Shown here in pieces: positions 46,764-58,907 of a stretch of 64,000 nucleotides of DNA. Position 1 is the stretch's first letter, and the number at the start of each line of letters is the position of its first letter. The notes below the pieces were generated by a model, which was given only the letters and a program-made list of their open reading frames with translations, searched no databases and had not been told where the DNA came from. The position numbers and the translations under genes were made by a program. Source of the stretch: Allodiplogaster sudhausi. Its lineage: Eukaryota > Nematoda > Chromadorea > Rhabditida > Diplogasteridae. The stretch lies in contig CALZFC010000065.1 of the NCBI GenBank assembly GCA_945643635.1, positions 860,001 through 924,000 on the forward strand, given 5' to 3'.

Positions 46764-49599
46764 CAGTACTGGCCAAAAGGATATCATATTTTGGTTTTTC
46801 AAGCATATCTTTTCTCAAAGTTTAAGAAAGTTTATGAAATTTTCAGGTTTTTTTTCCTTATACTGTCTGACTTTCAGTAGCAGAATAGTGGTTTCATTGA
46901 TCCACTATTGATTGAGAAAAAATCAATAACTCAAATCACCCGATTGTACATTTAGGTATGCTGGGCGAAATAATTTATTTCTTTGATTTTCGGACAATTT
47001 GTATTAGAATTTCATTTTAGTTACATTGTAGTACTTCCTGACGATATCTTTTTGGTCTAATAGCGAATTAATGGCATGCTTTTTCATGCTACCTGCCTCC
47101 AGTACCAGATTCATGTTTTCGGCCTGTGACCCAGAAGGTTCAAGCGGATAAAATCGTTCACTATCTACAATACCTGTGGTAATAATGATATCAATATATT
47201 TGCAGATAATTATTGAACTTGTTCAGATTGTTAGTTGAGCTGTGGAAACAAGATTCTAACTATTTGAGCACAATTTGATCATCGCGGTCAAGATTGGTCC
47301 TCATTCAAAACGTGCTCAAAGTGATCTTGCGCTGGAGTCCGATTTCCAAAAACGCTTTTGTCTATTTCAAACGGTAGTTAATAAGCGTTTACTTATTCAA
47401 CAGCCTTATTTCATCCCTGGCTTCATGAGGCCACCAGGAACTGAAGATCGTTTGAACGTACACCAGGGGAAGAATAGTAGGGTATCCTACAAGGCAGGAA
47501 AGGAAACCTGAACAATTTAAAATCGAGTCAAACATAACTTTAGTAGATACAGAAGAGTGTTCAGAAAATCGAATAAATCCCAAAAATATTAATTTAATGT
47601 TGTGATTGATCTGGAACAGACACCGTTCATATACACCGTTGTACAATGACGGGGGTACTTTCAAACGATCTTCAGTTCCTGGTGGTCTCATGAAGCCAGG
47701 GATAAAATAAGGCTGTTGAATAAGGAAAAACCTATTAGCTATTATTTGAAATAGGCAAAAGTGTTTTTGGAAATCGAACTCCAGCACAAGATCACTTTGA
47801 GCACGTTTTGAATGAGGACCAATCTTGACCGCGATGATCAAATTGTGCTCAAATAGTTAGAATCTTGTTTCCACAGCTAACAATCTGAACAAGTTCAATA
47901 ATTATCTGCGAATATATTGATATCATTATTACCACAGGTATTGTAGATAGTGAACGATTTTATCCGCTTCAACCTTCTGGGTCACATGCCGAAAACATGA
48001 ATCTGGTACTGGAGGCAGGTAGCATGAAAAAGCATGCCATTAATTCGCTATTAGACCAAAAAGATATCGTCAGGAAGTACTACAATGTAACTAAAAATGA
48101 AATTCTAATACAAATTGTCCGAAAATCGAAGAAATAAATTATTTCGTCCAGCATGCCTAAATGTACAATCGGGTGATTTGAGTTATTGATTTTTTTTCTC
48201 AATCAATAGTGGATCAATGAAACCACTATTCTGCTACTGAAAGTCAGACAGTATAAGAGAAAAAAACCTGAAAGTTTCATGAACTTTCTTCCACTTTGAG
48301 AAAAAATATGCTTGACTCGGGTTTTGGAAATAGAGGCTAATTACAATTCCCACGCTAAGTGAGGCTAATTGCAAAAAAGTGAAGGCTCCGTTAGCTTCAA
48401 AATTTTAAAACGATTTTGGTGCGGCTTGTGGTGTAAGTAGTGTGCTCGCGGTCAGTGAGTTTTCAAGAAATGGGGAAAGAGTGGCGTCTCTGGATTGAAA
48501 TCACTTCGTTGCTTTTCTTTTTTTGTTTTGATGTTGATAACTTGTGTTTCTTTGCTATTTATTTCATAAAACTGTTCTAGAAATAAGTGCAAGAGCAAGA
48601 AGACGTTTTTTGGGACAACGCATCGGAGGAGTCGTCGTCAGAAACAGGTTTTTTCTTGTTGTTTTTTCCTTTTGCTGCGAATGTTTTCTTTCGCTAATAT
48701 TTCATTCATTCATAAACATGCACTAGTTTCTTTTAGTAGCGAGAATCATCACCCGCTCGTAAGAGATGTCGTCAAGCGTGCAGCTACGAAGACTCCAACT
48801 CTCACCTGGACACGAATTCTCAAGTCTGTTTAAATGTAACGTTATCTTTTTAGCTTGCAGCATTGTTAACTTCAATTGGGCCAAGTGCCAGTTGGGCCAA
48901 GTGCCAGTTGGACCAAGTGCCAGTTGGACCAAGTGTCAGATGGACCAAGTGTCACTTCGCTTACGTAAGTTCTCCTTCTATATATTTCCATACTAAAACT
49001 TGCTTTAGTAATAAAGTATAAATGTCTTCTTGCAGTGAGCTTGACTTCGATGTTTTGATCTGAGCTTCCCGAACAACCCACTGTCAAAGTGTCTCCGATT
49101 GATTCGCCTCTTCCCTTCGCAGCCCTCCAACTTCCTCAGCCGCTCCCGCCTCGACCTTCAGCTGCTCCATCTGATGTCAGCCTTTCAGCCCCCTCCCCGT
49201 GCATATATGACCTTTTTTTGATTTTCTTGTCTTTTAATATAGTGACCCCTAATACTTATAAATGATTTGTTTACACTAGTTCAAGATTTTTCCCTTAGCG
49301 CTATCGAACCACGTATTTACCTATATGCAATGCTTAGGGACAATCAATATAGTCAGTATAAAGTTTATTTGACCTTTGGAGTTTAAAAAGTACCAGGTAA
49401 TTAGCCTGGGAAGTCAGGCTAATTATCCTGGAACTCGAGCTAATTACATTAGAACTCGAGATAATTACACTAGAGGTCGGGATAATTTAGTCCCGAAAAG
49501 CCTGAGTTGAAAGGTAATTATCATTCACTATTTTGAAATTAGCCTCTATTTCCAAAACCCGAGGAAAAAGAAAATATGATAACCTTTTGGCCAGTACTG
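46764..49599. mobile_element. Tc1/mariner-type foldback element, interrupted by another element
   Basis: Ends CAGTACTGGCCAAAAGG...CCTTTTGGCCAGTACTG with TA outside both. Arms of about 700 bp (46764 to about 47460 and about 47615-48315, plus 49564-49599) mirror each other, around a roughly 150-bp centre. Both arms carry the same coding-like stretch (GPHSKRAQSD..., PGFMRPPGTEDRL on one strand; GSMKKHAINSLLDQKDIVRK on the other), so part of an ancestral transposase gene was duplicated head to head. No full transposase frame remains. A (TA)n microsatellite (49609-49660) abuts the right end. Confidence 0.7.
48316..49563. mobile_element. 1248-bp TIR element nested in the Tc1-like foldback
   Basis: Perfect 27-bp inverted ends beginning CTCGGGTTTTGGAAATAGAG. 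It interrupts the right arm of the Tc1-like element: GCTTGA on one side and AAAATATGATAACC on the other rejoin to match the left arm. Inside are five copies of a 16-bp unit GGCCAAGTGCCAGTTG (48876-48955) and a right subterminal array of AGCTAATTACA/CTCGAG units (about 49397-49490). No transposase is seen and the superfamily is unknown. Confidence 0.7.
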
Positions 49600-49603
49600 T
49601 ATG

Positions 49604-49660
<57 letters not shown>

Positions 49661-49664
<4 letters not shown>

Positions 49665-50560
49665 TGGTCGAAAAAGGCGTCATTTAGGAGGATCAACTTT
49701 TTGACATTTACAAACGAGAGTCATAGATACGCTCTGTAGGGATTCCACACTTCACTTGCGTCTGAACGGACATAAAAGGTGACAAAAGTAGTAGCATTAC
49801 AATCTTTATTTGAAGTGGGGTGATTCACTGACGGAGAGAAAAAGAGGCGATTAGACGAGAGATTGAACGAATAGAGGAAGGCAAGAGATTAGACAAATAT
49901 TATGTATTTATTTATCATACATACATGAAATAAGATACTATTTCAATGTAGTTCGCAAAGAAGGCGACAAAGACGTTTGAAGGGCATTGAGAGAGAGATC
50001 GACGAAGAAGACTTGTTTCTTTTTGTATTTTGAAGCAAGACTTTTCATTGTCGGAGAGAAACTTTACAAAGAGACATTTCAAAGGCATCATTCGAATCAA
50101 AGTATTATGTGAACATACTTTCAAAATCGTATGAGAAATCAATAGCGAGCAAAAAAAAACCAGCCTGCGGATTTAAAGCTTTTTCCCCATATAGAAAGAG
50201 TTAGCATTTTGAAGTAACGGGCGGTTTTGCCTGTCGGCATACAGTCATCTAATCTGCTGACAAAAGGCATTCGATTCTCGACCGAAAAGCATTGTGGTTT
50301 CTAGTAAGATTTGCATAAATAATGGTTAGCTTCTTGTGTGGCAAAAAGATAAAAATATTCATGTAGTATCTTATTCCTGTTTTCTTGAAGATTGTTCAGG
50401 AACTGTGACAATAAATTATGCAATTGACAGAATTTGGCTGGAAAACACTAGTTTAAGAGTTTCAAAAGGATCAGTGAGTTGTCAGATATGATGCAGAAGG
50501 AGACTTAAATTTCAAAGATAATTTTATTCTCGTTTTGCAAGATGTCGTGCTTTTATTTGA
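49661..50560. other. Unassigned 0.9 kb
   Basis: AT-rich, with no ORF above 75 codons and no recognised repeat. It separates the Tc1-like element from the right part of the composite array. Confidence 0.4.
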
Positions 50561-51814
50561 CTATCTCTCACATTTTCTAGCCCTCTTCTGGCGAGTATTT
50601 CTTTCATTTTCCATCTACTCGTTCACCTTTATTCACAGTCTTTTCTGAATCCTGTTTGATAATCATCCCCCTCCTGCCGCCATCGGCTACTCCAGTGCGA
50701 CTTGGCGATCTGGAACAAGACTTGCAAGAAAAGCTCCAGCAACTCAGAGCAACTCTTCTCCTCCTTTTTACTCAGTCTAGCTTATGCACCCCCAACCCCT
50801 TCCTCCTTTTTACCTTGTCCACGTTGAAAAGTGCATAGTAATCGTTGTGCAAATGGTTGGGCGCTAAAAATATGAAGAACAATTGGGCAGAAATATTTTG
50901 TGCAAACGGGTTGAAATGACGTTGCAAGCAGACAGAATCGTCTGTTGAACATAAGGCTGCCTCGTTTACATGGGTGAGCTATCTCTCTCTCTCTCCATTT
51001 CACTCTTTCTCTCCCTCTCACTCACTCTCTCTGTCACTCTCTCTCACTCTCGCTCTCTCACTTTCTCTTTTCTCTATCTCTCTCTTCATTGAAGAAGGTC
51101 AGCTGACCTTCTGGAGCAGAACAGAGACGAGTATAAGAAGATTAATCAGGACAATTCAAATCTGCATGCGACATTTTCATGGCATCAACATACCATTACG
51201 CCCTGCTTTTGAATTGACCCCCGTCTTTCTCTACGCATTTTCATTTTATGCAAATTAAACCCATCCATCCTCGACGAACCATCACGTAATTGTGGTAACA
51301 TAGTAATTTCTCGAACTTTTCGCATTACATATGTACTTGACTCCTTGAAAGTTACATCTCTTGTGAAAAAAAAAGATTAAATCTCGGACTAAAATTTTGA
51401 TGTTTTGCTGCTTTTTGCGGCAAAAAAAGAACAAAGAGAAAAGAGAAAACTCTTACAGATTCTTTTCGATTGTCTTCACTCAAAGAAAAACCTAGATCTT
51501 TTCTTCGTTTTTCTATCGAGCTCATTAAGACATATAATTCATCTACCTTTACATCTTTATTCTTTTTTTATATGCATAATACTTTTAAATTTCTCTACAA
51601 TTACATTTTAAAGTTCTATTTTTATATTTTCTGTTTTAATTTGTTTTACATTTTAGACAAAAAAAATTTTGTGGACTAAAATAGACATAGAAATAAAGCA
51701 TGAAAGAAAAGTTAAAAACCATTGAGATGGCGTTGCATGCACAGTCGGAGAACAACGTACGCATTCACTCTACGCTCTCCTAACAATAAGATCTCTCTAA
51801 TCTCTCTCTCTCTT

Positions 51815-51846
<32 letters not shown>

Positions 51847-52562
51847 CTATCTCTCTTTCTCTCCTCTCTCTCTCCTCTCTCTCTTTCTCTCTCTCTCTCC
51901 AACTCAATTTCTGTCAACTTCTAATATCGCCTTTTTAAATGGTTAATTTAATTAAAGCTTATATTTTCCATATTAAATATTTGTGTTTGCCTTATTTGTT
52001 TCTCTGTCAAAGGTTTTCTTTATTCTTGCTGATGAAGCGTTTTTCAAACTTTAGATTTCTCTGCTCATTTGTCACATGTGGTTTGCATGGTGGTAATTCG
52101 TATGAAAGAAATTATGCAATATATGAAAACCGTTTACTCGACTCCTCCGAGTTTTCATATGAATACTTTTATTGTTATAAGACGTATTAAACAATATAAT
52201 TGTATTCAAGCTTTTCAACTTCGCCTTTGTCTCTCAGGAGTCTTCAATCATTCTCCTTCGAATTCTCTCTGTGCACCATTCGGGAGGAGATCTCTTTAAC
52301 CTCTTCAAGTGTTCTAGAAGAGCATCGATTTCTCGTATATACAAGAATGGGCAAGAAATGTCGACTCTACGCTCTTTTGCAGCTTTGCTCTGACTGTGAG
52401 GGATGCCCGCGAATTTGATCAAGATGAACATTCTCTGCACTTAAAATAGACATAAAAGAAGGCATGAAAGAATGGTGAGAAACCATTGGAATGACAAAGT
52501 GTCAGGGAACAACGTACGCATTCACTCTATGATATCCAAACAATAATCTCTTTCTAATCTCA

Positions 52563-52607
<45 letters not shown>

Positions 52608-53471
52608 CTCTCTCTCTCCCCATTGCTCTCTCTCCTCGCTCCCTCTCATCTCTCTCGCCCCTCTCAACTCTTGCTGTTTTCTTTCTACTGTCTTTTATCC
52701 CTCTTTCTTGAGTTCTCCGTGTTTCCCTAGTCTCTCTCTCTCTCTCTCAGTTTTCTTCGCTCTATTTCTTTCTTAATTTTCTATATTGTAACAAAGCATT
52801 TCTGGAGAAATAAAAATCGAGTTGTGGCGAAATATTCCCCAATCCTCCCATGTGGTTTTCCATGCCCGTCGGAGGCTAAAAGCACATTGTAATATGAAGC
52901 ATGTTACTATTGAGCTGGTTAGGATTTGGTGAATAAAATGGTTACTAACGAAAATGCGGATTTCAAGTGACTTTTATCTCGACAATGATCTCTTTCATTT
53001 TCCACCTGCTCCTTCCACTTGATTACAGTCTTTTCTGAATCATATTTGACAATCATCTCCTGCCGGTTGCTCTACATCGGCTATGCTCCAGTGCAACTAT
53101 GTAGGCGATCTGGATGCAAGACTTGCTAGAAAAGCTAAGCATCTCAGAAAACTCTTCTCCTCCTTTTTATCTTGTCCATTTTTAAAAGTACGTAGTAATC
53201 GCTGGTAAATGACACTTAAAATATGCAGAAAAATTGGGCAGAAATATTTTGTGTGGAAACTGAAATGACGTTGCAAGCAGAAAGAATCGTCTTCTGTTGT
53301 ATGGACATAAAGTTGCCACAATTATCACGGGTGAGCTCTTTCCCTCTCTTCTCTCTCGTTTTCTTTCTTCCTTTCTCTCACTCTCTCACTCTCTCTTGTT
53401 CTCTCTTTTCTCTCTCTCTCTTACTCTTTCTTGTTCTCTCTTTTCTCTCTTTCTCTTTCTCTCTCTCTCAA

Positions 53472-53503
<32 letters not shown>

Positions 53504-55600
53504 GCTCTTTCTCTTTCCCGCTCTCTCTCTCCAACTCAATTCCTGTCACGATCTAATATCGCCTTGCTAAATAGTCTTTTAACTATAGCTGATATTTTTA
53601 CATTAAATATTTGTGTTTGCCTTGTTTTATTTCTCTATCAAAGTTTTTTTTTTACCCTTGCTGACGAATTGCTTTTATGAACTTTATCTTTCTCTTCTCA
53701 TTTGACACATGTGGTTTACATGGTGGTCCTTCGTATGAAAGAAATTGTGCAAGGCAAGCAATCGGTTTATTCTTCTTTTCATTTTCCCTCAGAGTTTATC
53801 GTTAGGTGTTTTATTTCAAAGAAACTTAGAAGAATTACATATTAATGACATAATTGATTGTGACAACAGCAAGCTTCCAAACTTCTCCGTCTTTCCCTCT
53901 AGTGTCATCAGCCTTATCCTTCTCTAATTCTCTCCTTGCACCTTTCAGGAGGACACCTCTTCGACAAGTATTCTATCAGAGCAAGCAGAAGTTCGTGGCA
54001 TGAATACTCTCGTGTTCAAAAACGGGCAATTAATGTAAATAAATAAATAATAAAGAAGTCCCGCGTTCTCTACGCTCTTTTGCAACTTTGCTGATGGATG
54101 CCCGTGAATTCGTTCCAGATAAAAAGTGTATACTTAAAATAGACATAAAAATAAGGAATGGTGAGCAACCATGAAATGACGTCAGAGAACAACGCATGTC
54201 TCACAAAAATAACCTTTCTCTCTCTCTCTTTCTTCTCCTCCCTCACTCTCATTCCTCTTATCTCTCTCGCCCCTCTCAATCAACTATCATTTTTCTCTCT
54301 CTGTTCTCTCTCTCACTCTCTCTCTCTTTTCGCATACTCTTAATTTTGTCAAGACTAAGATACCATTACTGAAGTAAAAAAAGGTAGAGTTGCGGCGAAA
54401 CATTCTCCAATCCTCCCACGTGGTTTTCCATGCTAATCTTATGGTAAATACATCTTGTACTATGAAGCCAGTCGCTAGAATGACGGTTTAAATGGATTTT
54501 AACGAAAATGTGAATGAAATACGAGTTTTATCATGAAAATCTGCTTCATTTGCAAGCTACTCGTTCAACTTGATTACAGGCTTTTCTGAATCATATTTGG
54601 CAATCATTCCTTTTCTGCCGGTTGCTCGGCATCGGCTGCTCCAGTCCGACTTGGCGATCTAAAGCAAGACTTGCTAAAAAAAAAAAAAAACTCCAGCGTC
54701 TCACAATTAGCAGCAACTCTTCTCCTTCTTTTTTTTCCGTTTCCACGTTGAAAAGTGTGAGAAGTAATCGTTGGAGCAAATGGTTGCGCACTTAAAAAGT
54801 ACATGGATAATAGGGCAGAAATATTTTGTGCTGCCAACCCTGTGGAGCCGTGCCCCGCCCGCCTAGGCCAGAGGGAGGAGAGAGCGATCGGGGCAGTGGT
54901 GAGAAGAATAACAACGGTAAGAGATGGGCGGCTACTCCATCTCCACCTTCCTCTCCCTTTCCTATCCAGATGTACATATGTAGGTATGTGTGTGTAATGT
55001 ATAGACCATCAAAATAATCTGTCTTTGCCCGGTTACCGTTACACAGTCCAATAGGATACAAGAGCACGACGATATCAACAGTGGCAAACGGGTTGAAATG
55101 ACCTGCATCACATAAGGTTGCTAGGTATACATGGGTGATCTCTCTCTCTCACTCTTTCTCTCGTTTTTTTCTTCTTTTTCTTCTCTCTCTCACTATCTCT
55201 CTCGCTTTTTTTCTCTCTTTCTATCTCCCTTTCTTTCTCTCTCTCTGTCTATTGTTGAAGGCCAGTTCACCTTCTGGAGCAAAACAGAGACGTGCCTGCC
55301 TATCGCGACATTTCAATTCTGAATATGAAATTTTCATGACCTTGCGTGCTGCTATCACCCCCTCCCCCTGAAATAAATCCCTTTTCTCGAACAGACCTGT
55401 ATTATATTCATGCACCACCATCTTTCTCAACGTATTTTGATAGTATGCAAATTGAAGCCATCCATCCCCGACGAACCCTCACGATATCTGCCAATTGAGA
55501 AGGCTATTTCTTGTAAATGCTGCCATATATATCTTTCATATCTATCTCTATCTCTTTCCCTTTCTCTCACGTTTTCTCTCCCTCCTCCAATACATCACTC
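50560..55600. repeat. Composite tandem repeat array, right part (about three units)
   Basis: Same landmarks as the left part: TCTAATATCGCC (51920, 53550), TGTGGTTTGCATG or TGTGGTTTACATG (52077, 53709), AATAGACATAAA (51680, 52446, 54138), CCATGTGGTTTTCCATG (52848; variant at 54416), TTTTCTGAATC...TGATAATCATC or GACAATCATC (50641, 53030, 54586), GGTTGAAATGACGTTGCAAGCAGA (in two parts at about 50910) and an ATGGGTGAGC motif just before a CT tract (50968, 53328, 55132). Units are about 1.6 kb. Embedded CT tracts: 50980-51090, 51795-51900, 52555-52760, 53340-53530, 54210-54340, 55140-55255. Confidence 0.75.
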
Positions 55601-55609
55601 ATCGCGCTC

Positions 55610-55661
55610 TCTCTCTCTCTCTCTATCTGTGTCTCTCATTCTCTGTCTCTCTGTCTCTCTG

Positions 55662-55712
<51 letters not shown>

Positions 55713-55747
55713 GTCTCTCATTCTCTGTCTCTCTGTCTCTCTTTCTC

Positions 55748-55784
<37 letters not shown>

Positions 55785-55814
55785 GTCTCTCATTCTCTGT
55801 CTCTCTGTCTCTCT

Positions 55815-55874
<60 letters not shown>

Positions 55875-55905
55875 GTCTCTCATTCTCTGTCTCTCTGTCT
55901 CTCTG

Positions 55906-55954
<49 letters not shown>

Positions 55955-55984
55955 GTCTCTCATTCTCTGTCTCTCTGTCTCTCT

Positions 55985-56026
<42 letters not shown>

Positions 56027-56056
56027 GTCTCTCATTCTCTGTCTCTCTGTCTCTCT

Positions 56057-56106
<50 letters not shown>

Positions 56107-56136
56107 GTCTCTCATTCTCTGTCTCTCTGTCTCTCT

Positions 56137-56186
<50 letters not shown>

Positions 56187-56222
56187 GTCTCTCATTCTCT
56201 GTCTCTCTGTCTCTCTTTCTCT

Positions 56223-56268
<46 letters not shown>

Positions 56269-56301
56269 GTCTCTCATTCTCTGTCTCTCTGTCTCTCTTT
56301 C

Positions 56302-56342
<41 letters not shown>

Positions 56343-56434
56343 GTCTCTCATTCTCTGTCTCTCTGTCTCTCTTTCTCTTTCTCTCTCTCTCTCTCTCTAT
56401 CTGTGTCTCTCATTCTCTGTCTCTCTGTCTCTCT

Positions 56435-56480
<46 letters not shown>

Positions 56481-56502
56481 GTCTCTCATTCTCTGTCTCT
56501 CT

Positions 56503-56536
<34 letters not shown>

Positions 56537-56634
56537 ATCGGTGTCTCTCATTCTCTGTCTCTCTGTCTCTCTTTCTCTTTCTCTCTCTCTCTCTCTCTAT
56601 CTGTGTCTCTCATTCTCTGTCTCTCTGTCTCTCT

Positions 56635-56676
<42 letters not shown>

Positions 56677-56706
56677 GTCTCTCATTCTCTGTCTCTCTGT
56701 CTCTCT

Positions 56707-56760
<54 letters not shown>

Positions 56761-56783
56761 GTCTCTCATTCTCTGTCTCTCTG

Positions 56784-56832
<49 letters not shown>

Positions 56833-56860
56833 ATCTGTGTCTCTCATTCTGTTCTCTCAT
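55610..56860. repeat. CT-based minisatellite, about 17 units of 60-90 bp
   Basis: Each unit is TATCTGTGTCTCTCATTCTC, then GTCTCTCTGTCTCTCTTTCTC, then a (CT)n run of variable length; units start near 55624, 55706, 55780, 55868, 55949 and so on to 56832. All three plus-strand frames are open over most of it, giving false Ser/Leu ORFs up to 496 residues. Confidence 0.92.
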
Positions 56861-57900
56861 GACCTATATGCATTGTCCGTCAATCCCTGCAAGCATCTGA
56901 AAGAAATAGCAGCAGTTCGTGCCGGGAGCATGCCTAATGCTGAATAACCACCAAGACAATCAATCTACTCTTCGTCTTTCTCGGCCACAATATGTCCGCG
57001 TTCTCAACCTGATCTTCGTCATTTTGCTTTCTATCACAAATTGCCCGGATAAAAATGACATCAGCTTTTCTGATTATACAGGAGCAATCGAGCAAGAAAG
57101 ATGTTAAAATGAAACTCGTCTTCGGAAAGAAAGACAAAGAACATATGACATATAGAAGGAGATGGTGAATCTACACGAAAAGCGATAACGTCAAAAATGG
57201 TTAGAAGACGATGAGCGATAAAAAAAACTTGCTTTCTTTCCTCTCGCTCTCTGTCTCCATCTATCCTCTCTTTCTCTCTATCACTATCTTTTTCTAATTC
57301 TCTCTTCCTCCCTCACTCTCTCACTTCTCAATTCCTCTCTGACATTCTCTCTCTCTCTCTTCCTCTCTCTTTCTCTCTCTCCCTCTCTCTATCCCTCCTC
57401 GATATTCCTCATCAGGCCATCCTGCTTGGTTGTCCTTTTATGCATAAGAGAAGAGTTTCTTCTCGAAGCTACTGCTTAGCTTTTTTGATAAAAAAATATA
57501 AATGACGCAAACTTTCTCCTATCTCTAGGCCATCATTGCTTCTCAATGCACGACACATGATGCCAGCCATAGGGGAGAGAGAGAGAGAGAAGGAGAGAGA
57601 GAGAGAGGGAGAGAGAAGGAGAGAGAGAGAGAAGAAGGAGATAGAGAAGAAAGAAGAAGAAGAAAAGGAGAGAGAGAGAGAGAAAAGAAGAAGAAGAAGA
57701 AGAAAAGAAAGGGAGAGAGAGGCAGAAAAAGAGAGAGCAGAGAGAGAGAGAGAGAGCGGTAAAGAAAGAGAGAAGGAAGAAGCCGTGATTGCTTCGGATT
57801 CGTAGACAATATTCATGAAAACGTGTATGTTCAAAGTGCTCTTTATTTTCGTGTCTCCTACATTCCCTACTCTCTCTCACTCTCTATCTCTCTCTTTTCC
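56861..57900. repeat. Unassigned DNA with CT (57235-57400) and GA (57570-57775) tracts
   Basis: No supported gene. The GA tract at 57570-57775 includes GAAGAAGAA runs and is one of few purine tracts on the plus strand right of 24 kb. ORFs on both strands here are low-complexity. Confidence 0.6.
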
Positions 57901-57907
57901 TCACTCC

Positions 57908-58099
57908 CTATTTGGCCTTGTGAGAAGTGACGACGGTGTCCACCCATGCTTTCCACTCTTGTTTTCGCATCGTCCGTCCAGCCGGTCTTCCTGTGTATCC
58001 GGCGATTGGCTCTCCTTTCCACTTTTCAGTTCCCTTGCAGAATGTGGCAGTATTTCTGGAAATGCATAGCTCGAGACTATCTGCTCCAATTGCCAGCAC
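57908..58099 (-). CDS. Short coding-like ORF, unidentified
   Basis: A 63-codon frame with ordinary codon mixture in an otherwise low-complexity area: it starts MLAIGADSLELC and contains KWKGEPIAGYTGRPAGR and KQEWKAWVDTVV, ending at TAG. An acceptor-like TTTCCAG at about 58056 could make it a terminal exon. I do not recognise it; an overlapping frame is also open, so the reading is uncertain. Confidence 0.25.
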   Translation of the reverse strand: MLAIGADSLELCISRNTATFCKGTEKWKGEPIAGYTGRPAGRTMRKQEWKAWVDTVVTSHKAK

Positions 58100-58301
58100 A
58101 GAAATGCCACAAACTTGAGGAGGCCTAGGAGAAATTGCATATTGTCAAATTGCACAATCGCTATATTGTTTATATCTGTTACTTACACATTCCTATACTG
58201 ACACTGACATTTCCAGAATAAAATGTGTCCATTTACCTTGCTAACAATAGCTTGCGACCTTTCTAGGTTTATAAATAGCAGCAGTTTCAAAATGATGGTC
58301 T

Positions 58302-58348
<47 letters not shown>

Positions 58349-58533
58349 CTACATTTTTTCTCCATTTCTGTCCTTCACTCTATCTCTTCTCTCTCTCTCT
58401 CTACCTTCGCTTACAACTACAGACCTTTTGCAACATTTGCAACAAATGATTTCACACGCAGAGCTTTCAAGCCCGCTCAAAGAGTTCCACTTACATGATT
58501 GCATCGGCCAAGTTGACTGTTTCCGTCTCTACC

Positions 58534-58588
<55 letters not shown>

Positions 58589-58853
58589 CTTTTTCTATTT
58601 CTCTTTCTCTCTCGCTTCTTTACCACTCTCTTTTTCTCTCTCTCGTTTTCATTCTCTCTCTCTTTCTATCTCTCTCTCTTTCTCTTTCTCTCTCTCTATT
58701 TCTCTCTCGCTTTCTTTACCTCTCTGGCATTTCAACCTCTTGTACCCACCCATTCTGAGAGGCATCCAGGAACATTCTTTTTCCATCATCTATCATTGCG
58801 CTCCCTCTCTCCCTCTCTCGCTCTTTCTCTGCTTCTCTGTCTCTCTCTCTTTC

Positions 58854-58907
<54 letters not shown>

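Noticed and set aside
47275..47841. Two ORFs starting MIIAVKIGPHSK as a gene pair
   Set aside because: They are mirror copies in the arms of the foldback element and do not form a complete protein.
55410..56947. Open frames of 455-496 residues on the plus strand
   Set aside because: Pure CT repeat translated as Ser/Leu in all three frames; no other signal.
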